Below the pieces are notes generated by a model. That model did not search any database. It was not told the DNA's origin and saw nothing but the letters and a program-made list of their open reading frames with translations. From assembly GCA_036937835.1 (NCBI GenBank), contig CM072860.1, positions 2,188,501 to 2,252,500 on the forward strand: a DNA stretch of 64,000 nt, written 5' to 3'. Below, in pieces: positions 54,801-59,582 of the stretch (the first letter of the stretch is position 1; each line of letters opens with the position of its first letter). The translations under genes were made by a program, and so were the position numbers. The DNA comes from Pampus argenteus (lineage: Eukaryota > Chordata > Actinopteri > Scombriformes > Stromateidae).

Positions 54801-57800
54801 GAACTGCCTGGACGTGGTGGACGTGTTCCTCCTTGGTCTTGGAAAAGATCAGTATGTCATCCAGGTAAACAAACACGTACTTATTCAACATGTCCCGGAG
54901 CACGTCATTAACCAGGGCCTGGAAGACAGCAGGGGCGTTGGTGAGGCCGAAGGGCATGACTAGATACTCGTAGTGTCCAGTGGGGGTGATGAAGGCTGTC
55001 TTCCACTCATCCCCCTCCCGGATGCGGACCAAATGGTAGGCGTTGCGAAGGTCCAATTTGGAAAATATGGTGGCCCCCTCCAGGAGCTCAAAGGCAGAGG
55101 AGATGAGAGGGAGGGGGTAGCGGTTCTTTACAGTTATGTCATTCAGGCCTCGATAATCAATACAGGGCCGAAGAGATTTATCTTTCTTCTGGACAAAGAA
55201 GAAGCCAGCACTAACAGGGGACGAGGAGGGACGGATAATGCCTGCTGCCAAAGAGTCATTAATGTAGGTCTCCATGGCCTCCCTCTCCGGAGCTGACAGT
55301 GAGTACAGGCGCCCCCTAGGAGGAGTAGAGCCGGGGTGCAGGTCGATGGCACAGTCATATGGCCGGTGTGGGGGCAATGAGGTTGCCTTAACCTTGCTGA
55401 AGACCTCCCTGAAGTCATGGTATTCCACCGGCACCCCTGACAGGTCAAGCAGAGGACTGGGACATCGGGACAGCTGGGGAGCAGCTGCTTGTTGGAGACA
55501 CACTTGATGACAAGATGACCCCCACCCCAGGATTGACCCCGTCGCCCAGTCGACATGAGGGTTATGGCGACGGAGCCACGGGAATCCCAGGATGAGAGGG
55601 ATTCGGGGAGACTGCAGAATGTGAAACTGGATTGTCTCATGGTGGTTACCGGACATAAGCATGCGGATGGGTGTGGTCTGGTGAGTCACTTTCCCCAGGA
55701 GATGACCATCGAGGGCATTGACAGGAACCGGGGCAGGCAGTGGTATGCAGTTGATGCCTAGTTGCTGGGCCAGGTCCTTATCGATGAGGCTGACATCAGA
55801 ACCAGAGTCAATGAAGGTGGCGAGGGTTTGGGAACCCTCCGCCAGTAACAGCTGAACATGGCATAAGGATCGTTTTCGGAGGAATAGCTCAGAGGGACGA
55901 CTCACCAGTACTTCCCCCTCTACTTTTGCTGGACACTGTGAGATGAAGTGACCTGCTTGACCACAGTAGAGGCAGAGTTTCCCCTGGCGACGGCGCTCCC
56001 GCTCCGTAGGAGTGAGACTGGTGCGGCCCACCTGCATGGGTACGGCCTCTCTTCCCTGACCACTAGAGGTACCCAAAGTCTCTGGAGGAACACGTGGCCG
56101 GCCCAGCAGGCGCTGGTTTGCCTGTCCTTGCCGCCTCTCTTGGCGTCTTGCCTGCACGCGGCGATCAATCCGGGATGTAAGTTCAATAAGTTCATCCAGA
56201 GAAGAGGGAAGGTTGTGAGAGACCAACTCGTCTTTAATGTAGTCCTCCAGACCCCGCAGATAAGCATCGCAAATGGCAGCCTCGTTCCAGTAACTCTGAC
56301 GGGCCCTGATGCGGAACTCAATGGCGTAGTTGGCGACAGTTTGTTTACCTTGGCTCAAGTCCATCAGACCCCCTGTGACGTCTGGACCGATGGATGCTAT
56401 GCCAAACACCTTACGAAGCTCCATGGTGAAGGCTTGGAAGGAGGAGCAGGCAGTGGTCTGGCGTTCCCACTCTGCTGTTCCCCACAGGCGGGCTCGACCT
56501 GTCAGGTGGTTGATGGCAAACGCCACTTTGGCCTCCTCTGAAGCGAAGGTCTGGGGCTGCAGAGCAAAGAGGATGGAGCAGTTGGTGATGAAGGGGTTAC
56601 AGCCTTCCGGATCTCCAGCGTATCGTTCTGGAGGTCCCACCCGGGGCTCCGGCAGTAGACCCGAAGGAATGGGAACAGCAGCAGGCGGGGGTGGTGCTGG
56701 TGGAGCAGCAGCCGAAGCAGCTGCAGATTGGGTAAAGGCTGCTGCCAGCTGCTGGACCTGGTTAGCTAGCATAGCTAACCCTTGTGTCTGGTTCCCCGTA
56801 GCCTGCTGGATGTCAGCTGTAATGGAGGCGAATCTTTCCTCGTGTTGCTGAAGTGCGTCTTCGATCCTCTTGAGCCGGGACTGCGGCGAAGAAGGGTGCG
56901 CTGGGTCCATTTCTGGTCAGATTGTACTGTAACGGGTGTAATTAGAACCCAAATGCAGCACACGCAGGAATCAGTCTCTCTGGGCACAGGGAAAGTCTGG
57001 GGCCTTAGGCTGGGAACACCAGTCCAGCAAGCAGGTAGGCAGGAGTTGAGGCAGATGTACCAGGAGCTAGCCACCAGTAGCTGGGCCGACACCAGCTGGC
57101 AGAATCCAGAGAGATCAGAAGCTCGTGGTCGAAGACAGAAGGCAGGGTCGGTTACCGGGAGTACAGCAAACAGGTTGGTCCAAGGCAGGCAAAGTCGGCA
57201 GCGGGAGATCAATCCGAAGAAGAGTGCTGGAAAGTCTTGCAGGAGCATGTAGAACAATCTGACAGAGAGTGAGTGAGCAGGGAGAGCTTAAATCCTAGCT
57301 TGATTGGTGATGGGAAGCAGGTGAGGGGAGTAGGTCTGATGAGGGGGGCGTGGCTGGCAGGTGAGTGGAGAGGGAATGGAAAATTACTTAGAGGTAGGTG
57401 AAAGGGGGGCAGACTGTGACACACACTGTGTTATTAAGACATGAAAGTGGAGAAAAAAGGAAAAAAAGGCCGAAAAAGAAATGTAGGAGGCGACATACTG
57501 TAGTGTACAGTAGCTGCACACACACATCATACACACACAGAGAGAGAGAGGAGAAGAGAAACTATAAAAAATATAAAATATCTCCTGAATAAATAAAACT
57601 CACGAGCCGCTGGATGTTTGCTTTGAAAAACAGACGCCTGAAGCTGTTGTTTTCTTTGATGTCAGGTGATTTAAAGGGCAAGGCTGGTGACGCTGTGATC
57701 ACATGACACGAACAGATCAAAACCAGCAATAAACTGAGCCTGATACGGCTTATTCCTCTGCACCATAGAGAGCCAAATATCCTCAATAACGTATTAAAAG

Positions 57801-58603
57801 CATAATAAAGGACAAAAATAAATAAATAAATAAATAAATAAAACATCATTGACCTTTTGGTCGCCCACCCAGAGTCCGGTTCTGCTCGGGAACGTTGAGT
57901 CTCTGTTTTATATGAAAAGTACTGAGACAACTTCTGTTATGATTTGCTGTTATATAACTTGACTTGACCTTTTATTTTGTGCATATTGTCACTTTAATAT
58001 TCTGCAGGCAGAAACTGAAGGTCCACTCACTGCTCTTCACTATTAGTAGTGACAATAGCCACGGCGGCTCGAGGCTGAAGCTGATGCTGAGGTACGTTAA
58101 CGCCGTAGAAACGCCACAGACGGACGTTAGATCCCTGATTGGATGGCTCCAATTCAAAAAGCAACGACTCAGGTCTCGTTAATTTCAGGCCCCCTGATGA
58201 GTGTGCTACAGTACAGGATGACACATGATGTCAGTTTACTGTAATGTGGTCACTCGTAAACAATTTTGTTTTTCGTCAACAAAAAAAATGAGTGGAGAGT
58301 CTTATTTCATCCAGTTAGCCGTTAGCCAGCTTTCATCTATGTTAGCCGGATCTGAAATCCTGTAATATTACATGTTGATCAACAAGTGAAATCCTTTCAT
58401 TTCATTCATTCATTCATTTCATTCATTCATTCATTCATTCATTCATTCATTCATTCATTCATTCATTCATTCATTTTGTCAGATGTGTGTTCAAGGTTGT
58501 TTTGCTGCCATTCAGCCCCACTGGTTCATTCAGCTCAAAAAACACACACTGATTGTTTTTAATGGAAGGGGCCGAGCGAAGGGCGAGACAGCATGAGTCA
58601 CAC

Positions 58604-58656
<53 letters not shown>

Positions 58657-58717
58657 CCGGAGAGAAACATGGAAACCTGAGTTCCCATGGGTGCTAATTT
58701 GTACACACACACACACA

Positions 58718-58767
<50 letters not shown>

Positions 58768-59580
58768 AGACAGAGCAGCATCTTCCATAAACAACAGATT
58801 AATATTAAAATGAAAATGAAAGCGTTACACCTTAAAAACACAAAACAAGTCAGAGTAACAACTAACTAACATGTAAACACAAAACCTCCTTAACACACAC
58901 ACACACACACACACACTAACAGCAACAACCTTAAGTAACAACGCTGCAAGGTGAGTCCAACACACACCATCAGCAATGCGCCTATGAGCTACACACACAC
59001 ACATCCTACAGTACAATATAAACACAATATAGCAGGGAAACACACACACACACCCTCTCACACAACACATCTGCATGCATGCTAACACACACACACGTTT
59101 AAGGTGGCCGACACACACCCATATCAACGCAGTCCAACAATACACACACGCATGTAAACACTTTCCCACCCACCTCCGCTTCTGCCTCCATGCCTTTCCC
59201 ACCCACTCAAAACACACACACACACTCACACACACACCCGCACACACACACACACGCACACACACACATACCTTCCATCCATCCATCCGTCCGTCCATCC
59301 CTCTCTCCTCCTCTCCATCCATCCTTACCTTGCAGCAGGCTCTGGAGGTTGAGCTGCGCCTGCTGGTGCAGCTCCTCGACACACTCAGGCCTGCTCCACG
59401 AGCCGAACACGTTCACGCTCTGTTGCCATGGAGACCTGAAGTGGGCCGCGCCGCCGCCGCTGCTGCTGCTGCCTCCTCCTCCTCCGCCGCCGCCACTGCT
59501 GCTGCTGTGGTTGCCGTCGCCGTGGCTGTTGTTGCTGCTGCCGCCACGCCTGCCGCTCTCCGCCTCTAGACCGCTGGTGG
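29311..59580 (-). CDS. nhsl2: NHS-like protein 2 (nhsl2), exons 2 to 10, 5' incomplete
   Basis: Nine minus-strand exons (59,580-59,329; 42,142-42,000; 40,182-39,933; 34,618-34,424; 33,419-32,291; 32,190-31,011; 30,926-30,623; 30,378-30,261; 29,650-29,311) have GT-AG borders and matching phases throughout. They give about 1,303 residues plus stop. Diagnostic matches to NHS-family proteins (from memory): V-E-E-L-H-Q-Q-A-Q-L-N-L-Q-S-L-L-Q near the start; F-R-E-R-S-L-S-T-P-T-D-S-G; S-S-T-A-T-G-T-T-V-I-E-C; M-S-P-S-S-G-Y-S-S-Q-S-E-T-P-T-P-T; P-P-P-V-P-K-K-P-S-V-L; T-T-E-D-L-F-T-I-I-H-R-S-K-R-K-V-L-G; and a C-terminal L-L-Q-K-K-G-S-K with L-L-K-S-T-N-P-L-A-R-R. The short tail ending soon after N-P-L-A-R-R favours NHSL2 over NHS and NHSL1. 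NHS proteins bind Abi/WAVE complexes and restrain actin remodelling at cell edges. Exon 1, encoding the WAVE-homology region, should lie right of the window. A retrotransposon sits in intron 2. Confidence 0.92.
30261..30378 (-). CDS. nhsl2: nhsl2 exon 9
   Basis: 118 nt; acceptor GTCTTTTTCAG, donor CACAG|GTATGA. It completes a split aspartate (G|AT) and reads D-D-S-T-A-N-E-K-M-V, an acidic E-E-T-D-D-D-L-L run, then T-T-E-D-L-F-T-I-I-H. T-T-E-D-L-F is the best conserved C-terminal NHS-family signature. Two bases are carried over and become arginine with the next exon. Confidence 0.93.
30623..30926 (-). CDS. nhsl2: nhsl2 exon 8
   Basis: 304 nt, phase 0 start after TCCTTTCAG. It opens V-P-P-P-V-P-K-K-P-S-V-L-L-L-P, a proline-rich SH3/EVH1-type ligand also present in human NHSL2 (from memory). 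An acidic serine-rich segment (E-D-I-P-T-T-T-D-V; K-E-S-S-L-Q-S-S-L-Q) follows. Donor GATTG|GTATGT with one base carried over. It is separated from exon 7 by an intron of only 84 bp. Confidence 0.9.
31011..32190 (-). CDS. nhsl2: nhsl2 exon 7
   Basis: 1,180 nt; acceptor TTCTTCTCCAG, donor CCTAAG|GTAAGG, ending in phase 0. It starts within R|S-L-S-G-S-S-T-A-T-G-T-T-V-I-E-C and contains S-S-E-S-L-L-D-S-P-S-T-S-R-A-T (S/T-rich), G-L-M-S-P-S-S-G-Y-S-S-Q-S-E-T-P-T, P-E-R-K-S-S-L-P-S and V-T-Q-N-E-L-K-T-I-R-L-R-S-V-S, all NHSL2-type blocks. The second half is proline-rich (P-P-P-T-L-P-K-P-K-P-P-V) and then acidic. It ends S-D-K-K-K-P-K. About 393 residues, probably disordered. An antisense frame of 190 codons (31,381-31,953) is a compositional shadow. 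Confidence 0.93.
32291..33419 (-). CDS. nhsl2: nhsl2 exon 6
   Basis: 1,129 nt; acceptor TTTTCATACACAG, donor CTACAG|GTAGGA. It completes a split aspartate and reads N-N-L-E-H-R-T-P-D-Q. Landmarks are W-N-E-P-Y-N-Y-S-M, a run of 13 glycines (33,030-32,992), F-K-F-R-E-R-S-L-S-T-P-T-D-S-G, L-R-S-R-S-I-S-L-K-K-S-K-R-K-P, R-S-V-S-L-M-K-K and H-W-Q-L-G-E-W-K. The R-S-x-S-L-K/M-K-K motifs are basic phosphorylation-type sites conserved in NHSL2. Two bases are carried into exon 7 across a 100-bp intron. Confidence 0.92.
32989..33033 (-). repeat. nhsl2: GGN microsatellite coding 13 glycines
   Basis: Mixed GGA/GGG codons flanked by aspartate (GAT) and tyrosine (TAT) codons in nhsl2 exon 6. Likely length-variable between individuals and species. 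Confidence 0.85.
34424..34618 (-). CDS. nhsl2: nhsl2 exon 5
   Basis: 195 nt; acceptor TTTCTCCTCCAG, donor CTGCAG|GTGTGT. It completes a split glycine from exon 4 and reads E then eight glycines (34,613-34,590), K-F-H-G-V-D-L-L-Q-H-S-L-S, P-S-P-S-P-G-D-P-F-P and L-P-L-R-K-T-H-S-D-L. The spacing F-x4-L-x-H-S-L matches Q-F-D-K-H-A-S-L-R-H-S-L in human NHSL2 (from memory), so this is the orthologous exon with an inserted glycine run. Confidence 0.85.
38590..38650. repeat. CA microsatellite
   Basis: Interrupted AC repeat (GCATGC and GC breaks) in nhsl2 intron 4. Confidence 0.9.
38891..38932. repeat. GT microsatellite
   Basis: About 42 bp of pure TG repeats in nhsl2 intron 4. Confidence 0.95.
39933..40182 (-). 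CDS. nhsl2: nhsl2 exon 4
   Basis: 250 nt starting in phase 0 after TTCTTCTTCTAG; donor ATCACGG|GTAAGA with one base over. It reads P-A-S-K-Q-L-Y-D-D-E-T-A-S-S, a P-S-P-S-P-S-P-S-P run, serine/threonine-rich linker, P-P-V-A-E-K-P-R-W and F-I-P-L-D-I-T-G. The first block matches P-T-K-R-Q-L-S-E-D-E-T and the last V-P-I-N-I-S-G of human NHSL2 (from memory). Confidence 0.9.
40311..40346 (+). repeat. Fragment of diverged teleost repeat
   Basis: GGTGGAGAACAAAAACAGAG followed by CTAAAAGGAGAG, the same wording as the longer minus-strand copy at 21,874-22,080. In nhsl2 intron 3. Confidence 0.5.
40734..40830 (+). repeat. Remnant of a common fish interspersed repeat
   Basis: GTTGCTGCCCTTAAGCAAGG then CACTGAA resembles, from memory, a tract (CCCTTGAGCAAGGCACTGAA) carried by many fish repeats. 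Only this segment is recognisable, within nhsl2 intron 3. Confidence 0.4.
42000..42142 (-). CDS. nhsl2: nhsl2 exon 3
   Basis: 143 nt. The acceptor lies at the end of a long GT run (GTGTGTGAGCAG); donor CTTCCTG|GTAAAC. It completes a split aspartate and reads F-E-E-Q-L-Y-D-T-K-L-T-G-Q-T-F-R, then D-D-T-S-T-S-L-S-R-S and K-R-P-D-F-I-F-L, ending in phase 0. This matches Y-E-E-Q-Y-S-E-A-R-L-V-G-Q-T-F-R and L-E-F-I-L of human NHSL2 (from memory). The acceptor relies on a GT-rich rather than CT-rich tract. Confidence 0.92.
42579..42744. repeat. Two CA microsatellites
   Basis: AC runs at 42,579-42,610 and 42,704-42,744 separated by about 90 bp of C-rich sequence, in nhsl2 intron 2. Confidence 0.9.
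43136..43215 (+). repeat. Fragment of diverged teleost repeat
   Basis: CTAGCTGGTGAACGTTAGCA followed by TTTAGCAGTTAAAG, then ACCCAGGAGGT. Same family as 21,874-22,080, opposite orientation. Confidence 0.5.
45798..46050 (+). repeat. Diverged teleost interspersed repeat
   Basis: It contains, in order, AAAGGAACAGTTCAAC, AGATTAATACCACTATGCAT, GGAGTTAGCTTAGCT with AATAAAGAC, AAACTCACTAATTAACAAGC and GTTTGTTTAATCTGCAC. From memory this order is that of a well-known fish repeat, heavily mutated here. Non-coding. Confidence 0.6.
49570..49674. repeat. 15-bp minisatellite, 7 perfect copies
   Basis: Unit CAGGCTGAACATCAG repeated seven times without error. Because 15 is divisible by 3, a plus-strand frame (49,486-49,776) reads seven A-E-H-Q-Q-type pentapeptides, but the flanks show no gene signals. 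Confidence 0.95.
51384..51538. repeat. GA-rich compound microsatellite
   Basis: (GA)n with GATA and GGGA interruptions, ending in (AAAG)n at about 51,510-51,536. Confidence 0.9.
51844..51891. repeat. CA microsatellite at the retrotransposon insertion point
   Basis: About 48 bp of AC repeat abutting the left LTR. The repeat resumes only briefly (CACAC) after the right LTR, so the element inserted at or close to the end of the array. Confidence 0.95.
51887..51891. repeat. Target site duplication, left copy
   Basis: CACAC, matching 57,422-57,426. Since the host site is a CA repeat the exact duplication length is slightly ambiguous. Confidence 0.75.
51892..52385 (-). repeat. 3' LTR of the chromovirus
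   Basis: 494 bp, ends TG...CA, identical to 56,928-57,421 by direct reading. It contains the TATA-like box and initiator equivalents and the 12-bp block (52,216-52,227) related to the primer-binding site. I found no AATAAA or ATTAAA in its sense strand. Confidence 0.95.
52389..52398 (-). other. Polypurine tract of the chromovirus
   Basis: GAGGGGGAGG on the minus strand, three bases (TTC) before the 3' LTR; the expected plus-strand DNA primer position. Confidence 0.75.
52468..56910 (-). CDS. Gag-Pol polyprotein, intact, with chromodomain
   Basis: One uninterrupted 1,480-codon frame. Order: N-terminal coiled region (about 8-60), proline/alanine linker, capsid-like Gag (about 95-250), CCHC zinc knuckle with C313, C316, H321, C326; aspartic protease with D368-S369-G370; reverse transcriptase with D620 and the Y-L-D-D box at 682-685; RNase H with D831, E874, D901 and D944; integrase zinc finger H1014/H1021 region with C1051, C1054; catalytic D1084, D1144, E1180 (35 residues between the last two); chromodomain about 1,371-1,425; acidic serine/glutamate-rich tail. 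All catalytic residues are present. Start chosen at the first in-frame ATG, 17 nt past the LTR, in strong context (G at -3, G at +4). There is no frameshift or stop between gag and pol, so both are translated as one product. The protein copies and integrates the element; the chromodomain probably steers integration to marked chromatin. Confidence 0.96.
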   Translation of the reverse strand: MDPAHPSSPQSRLKRIEDALQQHEERFASITADIQQATGNQTQGLAMLANQVQQLAAAFTQSAAASAAAPPAPPPPAAVPIPSGLLPEPRVGPPERYAGDPEGCNPFITNCSILFALQPQTFASEEAKVAFAINHLTGRARLWGTAEWERQTTACSSFQAFTMELRKVFGIASIGPDVTGGLMDLSQGKQTVANYAIEFRIRARQSYWNEAAICDAYLRGLEDYIKDELVSHNLPSSLDELIELTSRIDRRVQARRQERRQGQANQRLLGRPRVPPETLGTSSGQGREAVPMQVGRTSLTPTERERRRQGKLCLYCGQAGHFISQCPAKVEGEVLVSRPSELFLRKRSLCHVQLLLAEGSQTLATFIDSGSDVSLIDKDLAQQLGINCIPLPAPVPVNALDGHLLGKVTHQTTPIRMLMSGNHHETIQFHILQSPRIPLILGFPWLRRHNPHVDWATGSILGWGSSCHQVCLQQAAAPQLSRCPSPLLDLSGVPVEYHDFREVFSKVKATSLPPHRPYDCAIDLHPGSTPPRGRLYSLSAPEREAMETYINDSLAAGIIRPSSSPVSAGFFFVQKKDKSLRPCIDYRGLNDITVKNRYPLPLISSAFELLEGATIFSKLDLRNAYHLVRIREGDEWKTAFITPTGHYEYLVMPFGLTNAPAVFQALVNDVLRDMLNKYVFVYLDDILIFSKTKEEHVHHVQAVLQRLLENSLFVKAEKCEFHSSSVSFLGFIVGPGSIQMDPAKVSAVSDWPTLDSRKQLQRFLGFANFYRRFIRGYSMIAAPLTALTSSKVPFQWSSAADEAFRSLKARFTSAPILQMPDPERQFVVEVDASDVGVGGVLSQRSAKDQKLHPCAFFSRRLIPAERNYDIGNRELLAVKLALEEWRHWLEGTAMPFLVWTDHKNLEYIRSAKRLNSRQARWALFLTRFNFSLSYRPGSRNVKPDALSRQFLREEDSAASSDTILPSSSLIASLSWEVEERIKAALEDQPGPSSCPPNRLFVPAPLRSDVLQWAHNSLLTCHPGIQRTKEVVQQRFWWATLAEDTREFVNACPVCNQHKPSHKAPAGFLHPLPVPHRPWSHISLDFVTGLPLSNGHTTILTVVDRFSKMAHFVPLPKLPSAKETAELVLLHVFRLHGFPTDVVSDRGPQFTSVFWREFCTLVGATVSLSSGFHPQSNGQSERMNQEMETALRCMVSQNPSSWSQRLLWVEYAHNTLTSSATGLSPFQCAYGFQPPLFPALEKEVSCPSVQAFIRRCRRTWTQARTTLLRSTDRYSTTANRRRSKAPTFQVGQKVWLSTRDLPLRVESKKLAPRFIGPFEVQKVINPAAVRLKLPRSMRVHPTFHVSKVKPVRESPLVPAAAPPPPPRIIDGGPAYTVRRLLRSRRRGRGLQYLVDWEGYGPEERSWVPARHILDASLIREFHRCHPDQPARSSRPSRSTTSPPPCSPEVSDHNSEYEETPSEEEAPSEAGEEEDMVLSEEY
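56775..57248 (-). other. Upstream ORF overlapping the Gag-Pol start
   Basis: The only ATG seen in the leader lies 12 nt after the predicted start site, in weak context (T at -3, C at +4). It opens 157 codons rich in Cys, Leu and Pro, running through the LTR and ending 136 nt past the Gag-Pol ATG in another frame. No domain recognised; probably not a functional protein, but relevant for translation of Gag-Pol. Confidence 0.4.
56916..56927 (-). promoter_or_regulatory. Putative self-priming primer-binding site
   Basis: GTACAATCTGAC on the minus strand directly abuts the 5' LTR. No tRNA-type TGG follows the LTR; the first TGG overlaps the Gag start codon. Instead 11 of 12 bases equal GAACAATCTGAC, which is antisense to the predicted start of the transcript (57,263-57,252), so the RNA 5' end could fold back and prime here, as established for fission-yeast Tf1 and proposed for vertebrate sushi-type elements. 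Confidence 0.75.
56928..57421 (-). repeat. 5' LTR of the chromovirus
   Basis: 494 bp, identical to the 3' LTR. In sense orientation it starts TGTCACAG and ends CGTTACA. U3 would be about 160 bp and R plus U5 about 330 bp if transcription starts at 57,260. Confidence 0.95.
57252..57292 (-). promoter_or_regulatory. Predicted core promoter of the chromovirus
   Basis: A TATA-like TTTAA (57,292-57,288) lies 28-32 bp upstream of TCAGATT (57,262-57,256), a perfect match to the YYANWYY initiator, with predicted start at A57,260. The following bases are the self-priming block. Position and spacing are typical of RNA polymerase II promoters; activity is inferred. Confidence 0.6.
57422..57426. repeat. 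Target site duplication, right copy
   Basis: CACAC, matching 51,887-51,891. Confidence 0.75.
57815..57843. repeat. (AAAT)n microsatellite
   Basis: About seven tetranucleotide units in nhsl2 intron 2. Confidence 0.85.
58398..58475. repeat. (CATT)n microsatellite
   Basis: About 19 units with one TTTC interruption near the start. Confidence 0.95.
58610..58765. repeat. GA and TC arrays forming an inverted pair
   Basis: (GA)n at 58,610-58,652 and (TC)n at 58,721-58,765 are reverse complements, 68 bp apart, with a short CA run between. In single-stranded DNA or RNA they could pair over about 43 bp. Confidence 0.85.
59329..59580 (-). CDS. nhsl2: nhsl2 exon 2
   Basis: 252 nt; acceptor CCTCTTCCAG (AG at 59,582-59,581), donor CTGCAAG|GTAAGG. 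After two bases finishing a split codon it reads T-S-G-L-E-A-E-S-G-R-R, serine/histidine and glycine runs (eight glycines at 59,494-59,471), A-A-H-F-R-S-P-W-Q-Q-S-V-N-V-F, G-S-W-S-R-P-E-C-V-E-E-L-H-Q-Q-A-Q-L and N-L-Q-S-L-L-Q. The W-x-Q-x-V-N-V-F...R-P-x-x-V-E-E-L...A-Q-L-N-L-Q-S-L-L-Q pattern is the NHS-family exon 2 signature. The S/G-rich insertion ahead of it is not in the human protein as I recall it. One base is carried into exon 3 to give aspartate. Confidence 0.93.
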
Positions 59581-59582
59581 CT

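Larger units (their letters stand above)
51887..57426 (-). mobile_element. Complete Ty3/Gypsy chromovirus (Tf1/sushi type)
   Basis: The element spans 51,892-57,421 (5,530 bp) and is flanked by the 5-bp target duplication CACAC (51,887-51,891 and 57,422-57,426). Reading on the minus strand: 5' LTR 57,421-56,928, primer-binding site 56,927-56,916, one Gag-Pol frame 56,910-52,468, polypurine tract 52,398-52,389, 3' LTR 52,385-51,892. LTRs are 494 bp each, start TG and end CA, and read identical base for base. The C-terminal chromodomain after integrase makes it a chromovirus; the Gag type and self-priming site point to the Tf1/sushi branch known from fish. Identical LTRs and an open frame indicate recent insertion. 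It lies in nhsl2 intron 2 in the sense orientation. Confidence 0.95.
42143..59328 (-). other. nhsl2: nhsl2 intron 2 (hosts the retrotransposon)
   Basis: A 17.2-kb intron, of which 5.5 kb is the LTR element. The rest holds diverged interspersed repeats (43,136; 45,798), a 15-bp minisatellite (49,570), GA, CA, CATT and TC arrays, and long A/T-rich unique stretches. No host exon was recognised. Confidence 0.8.
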
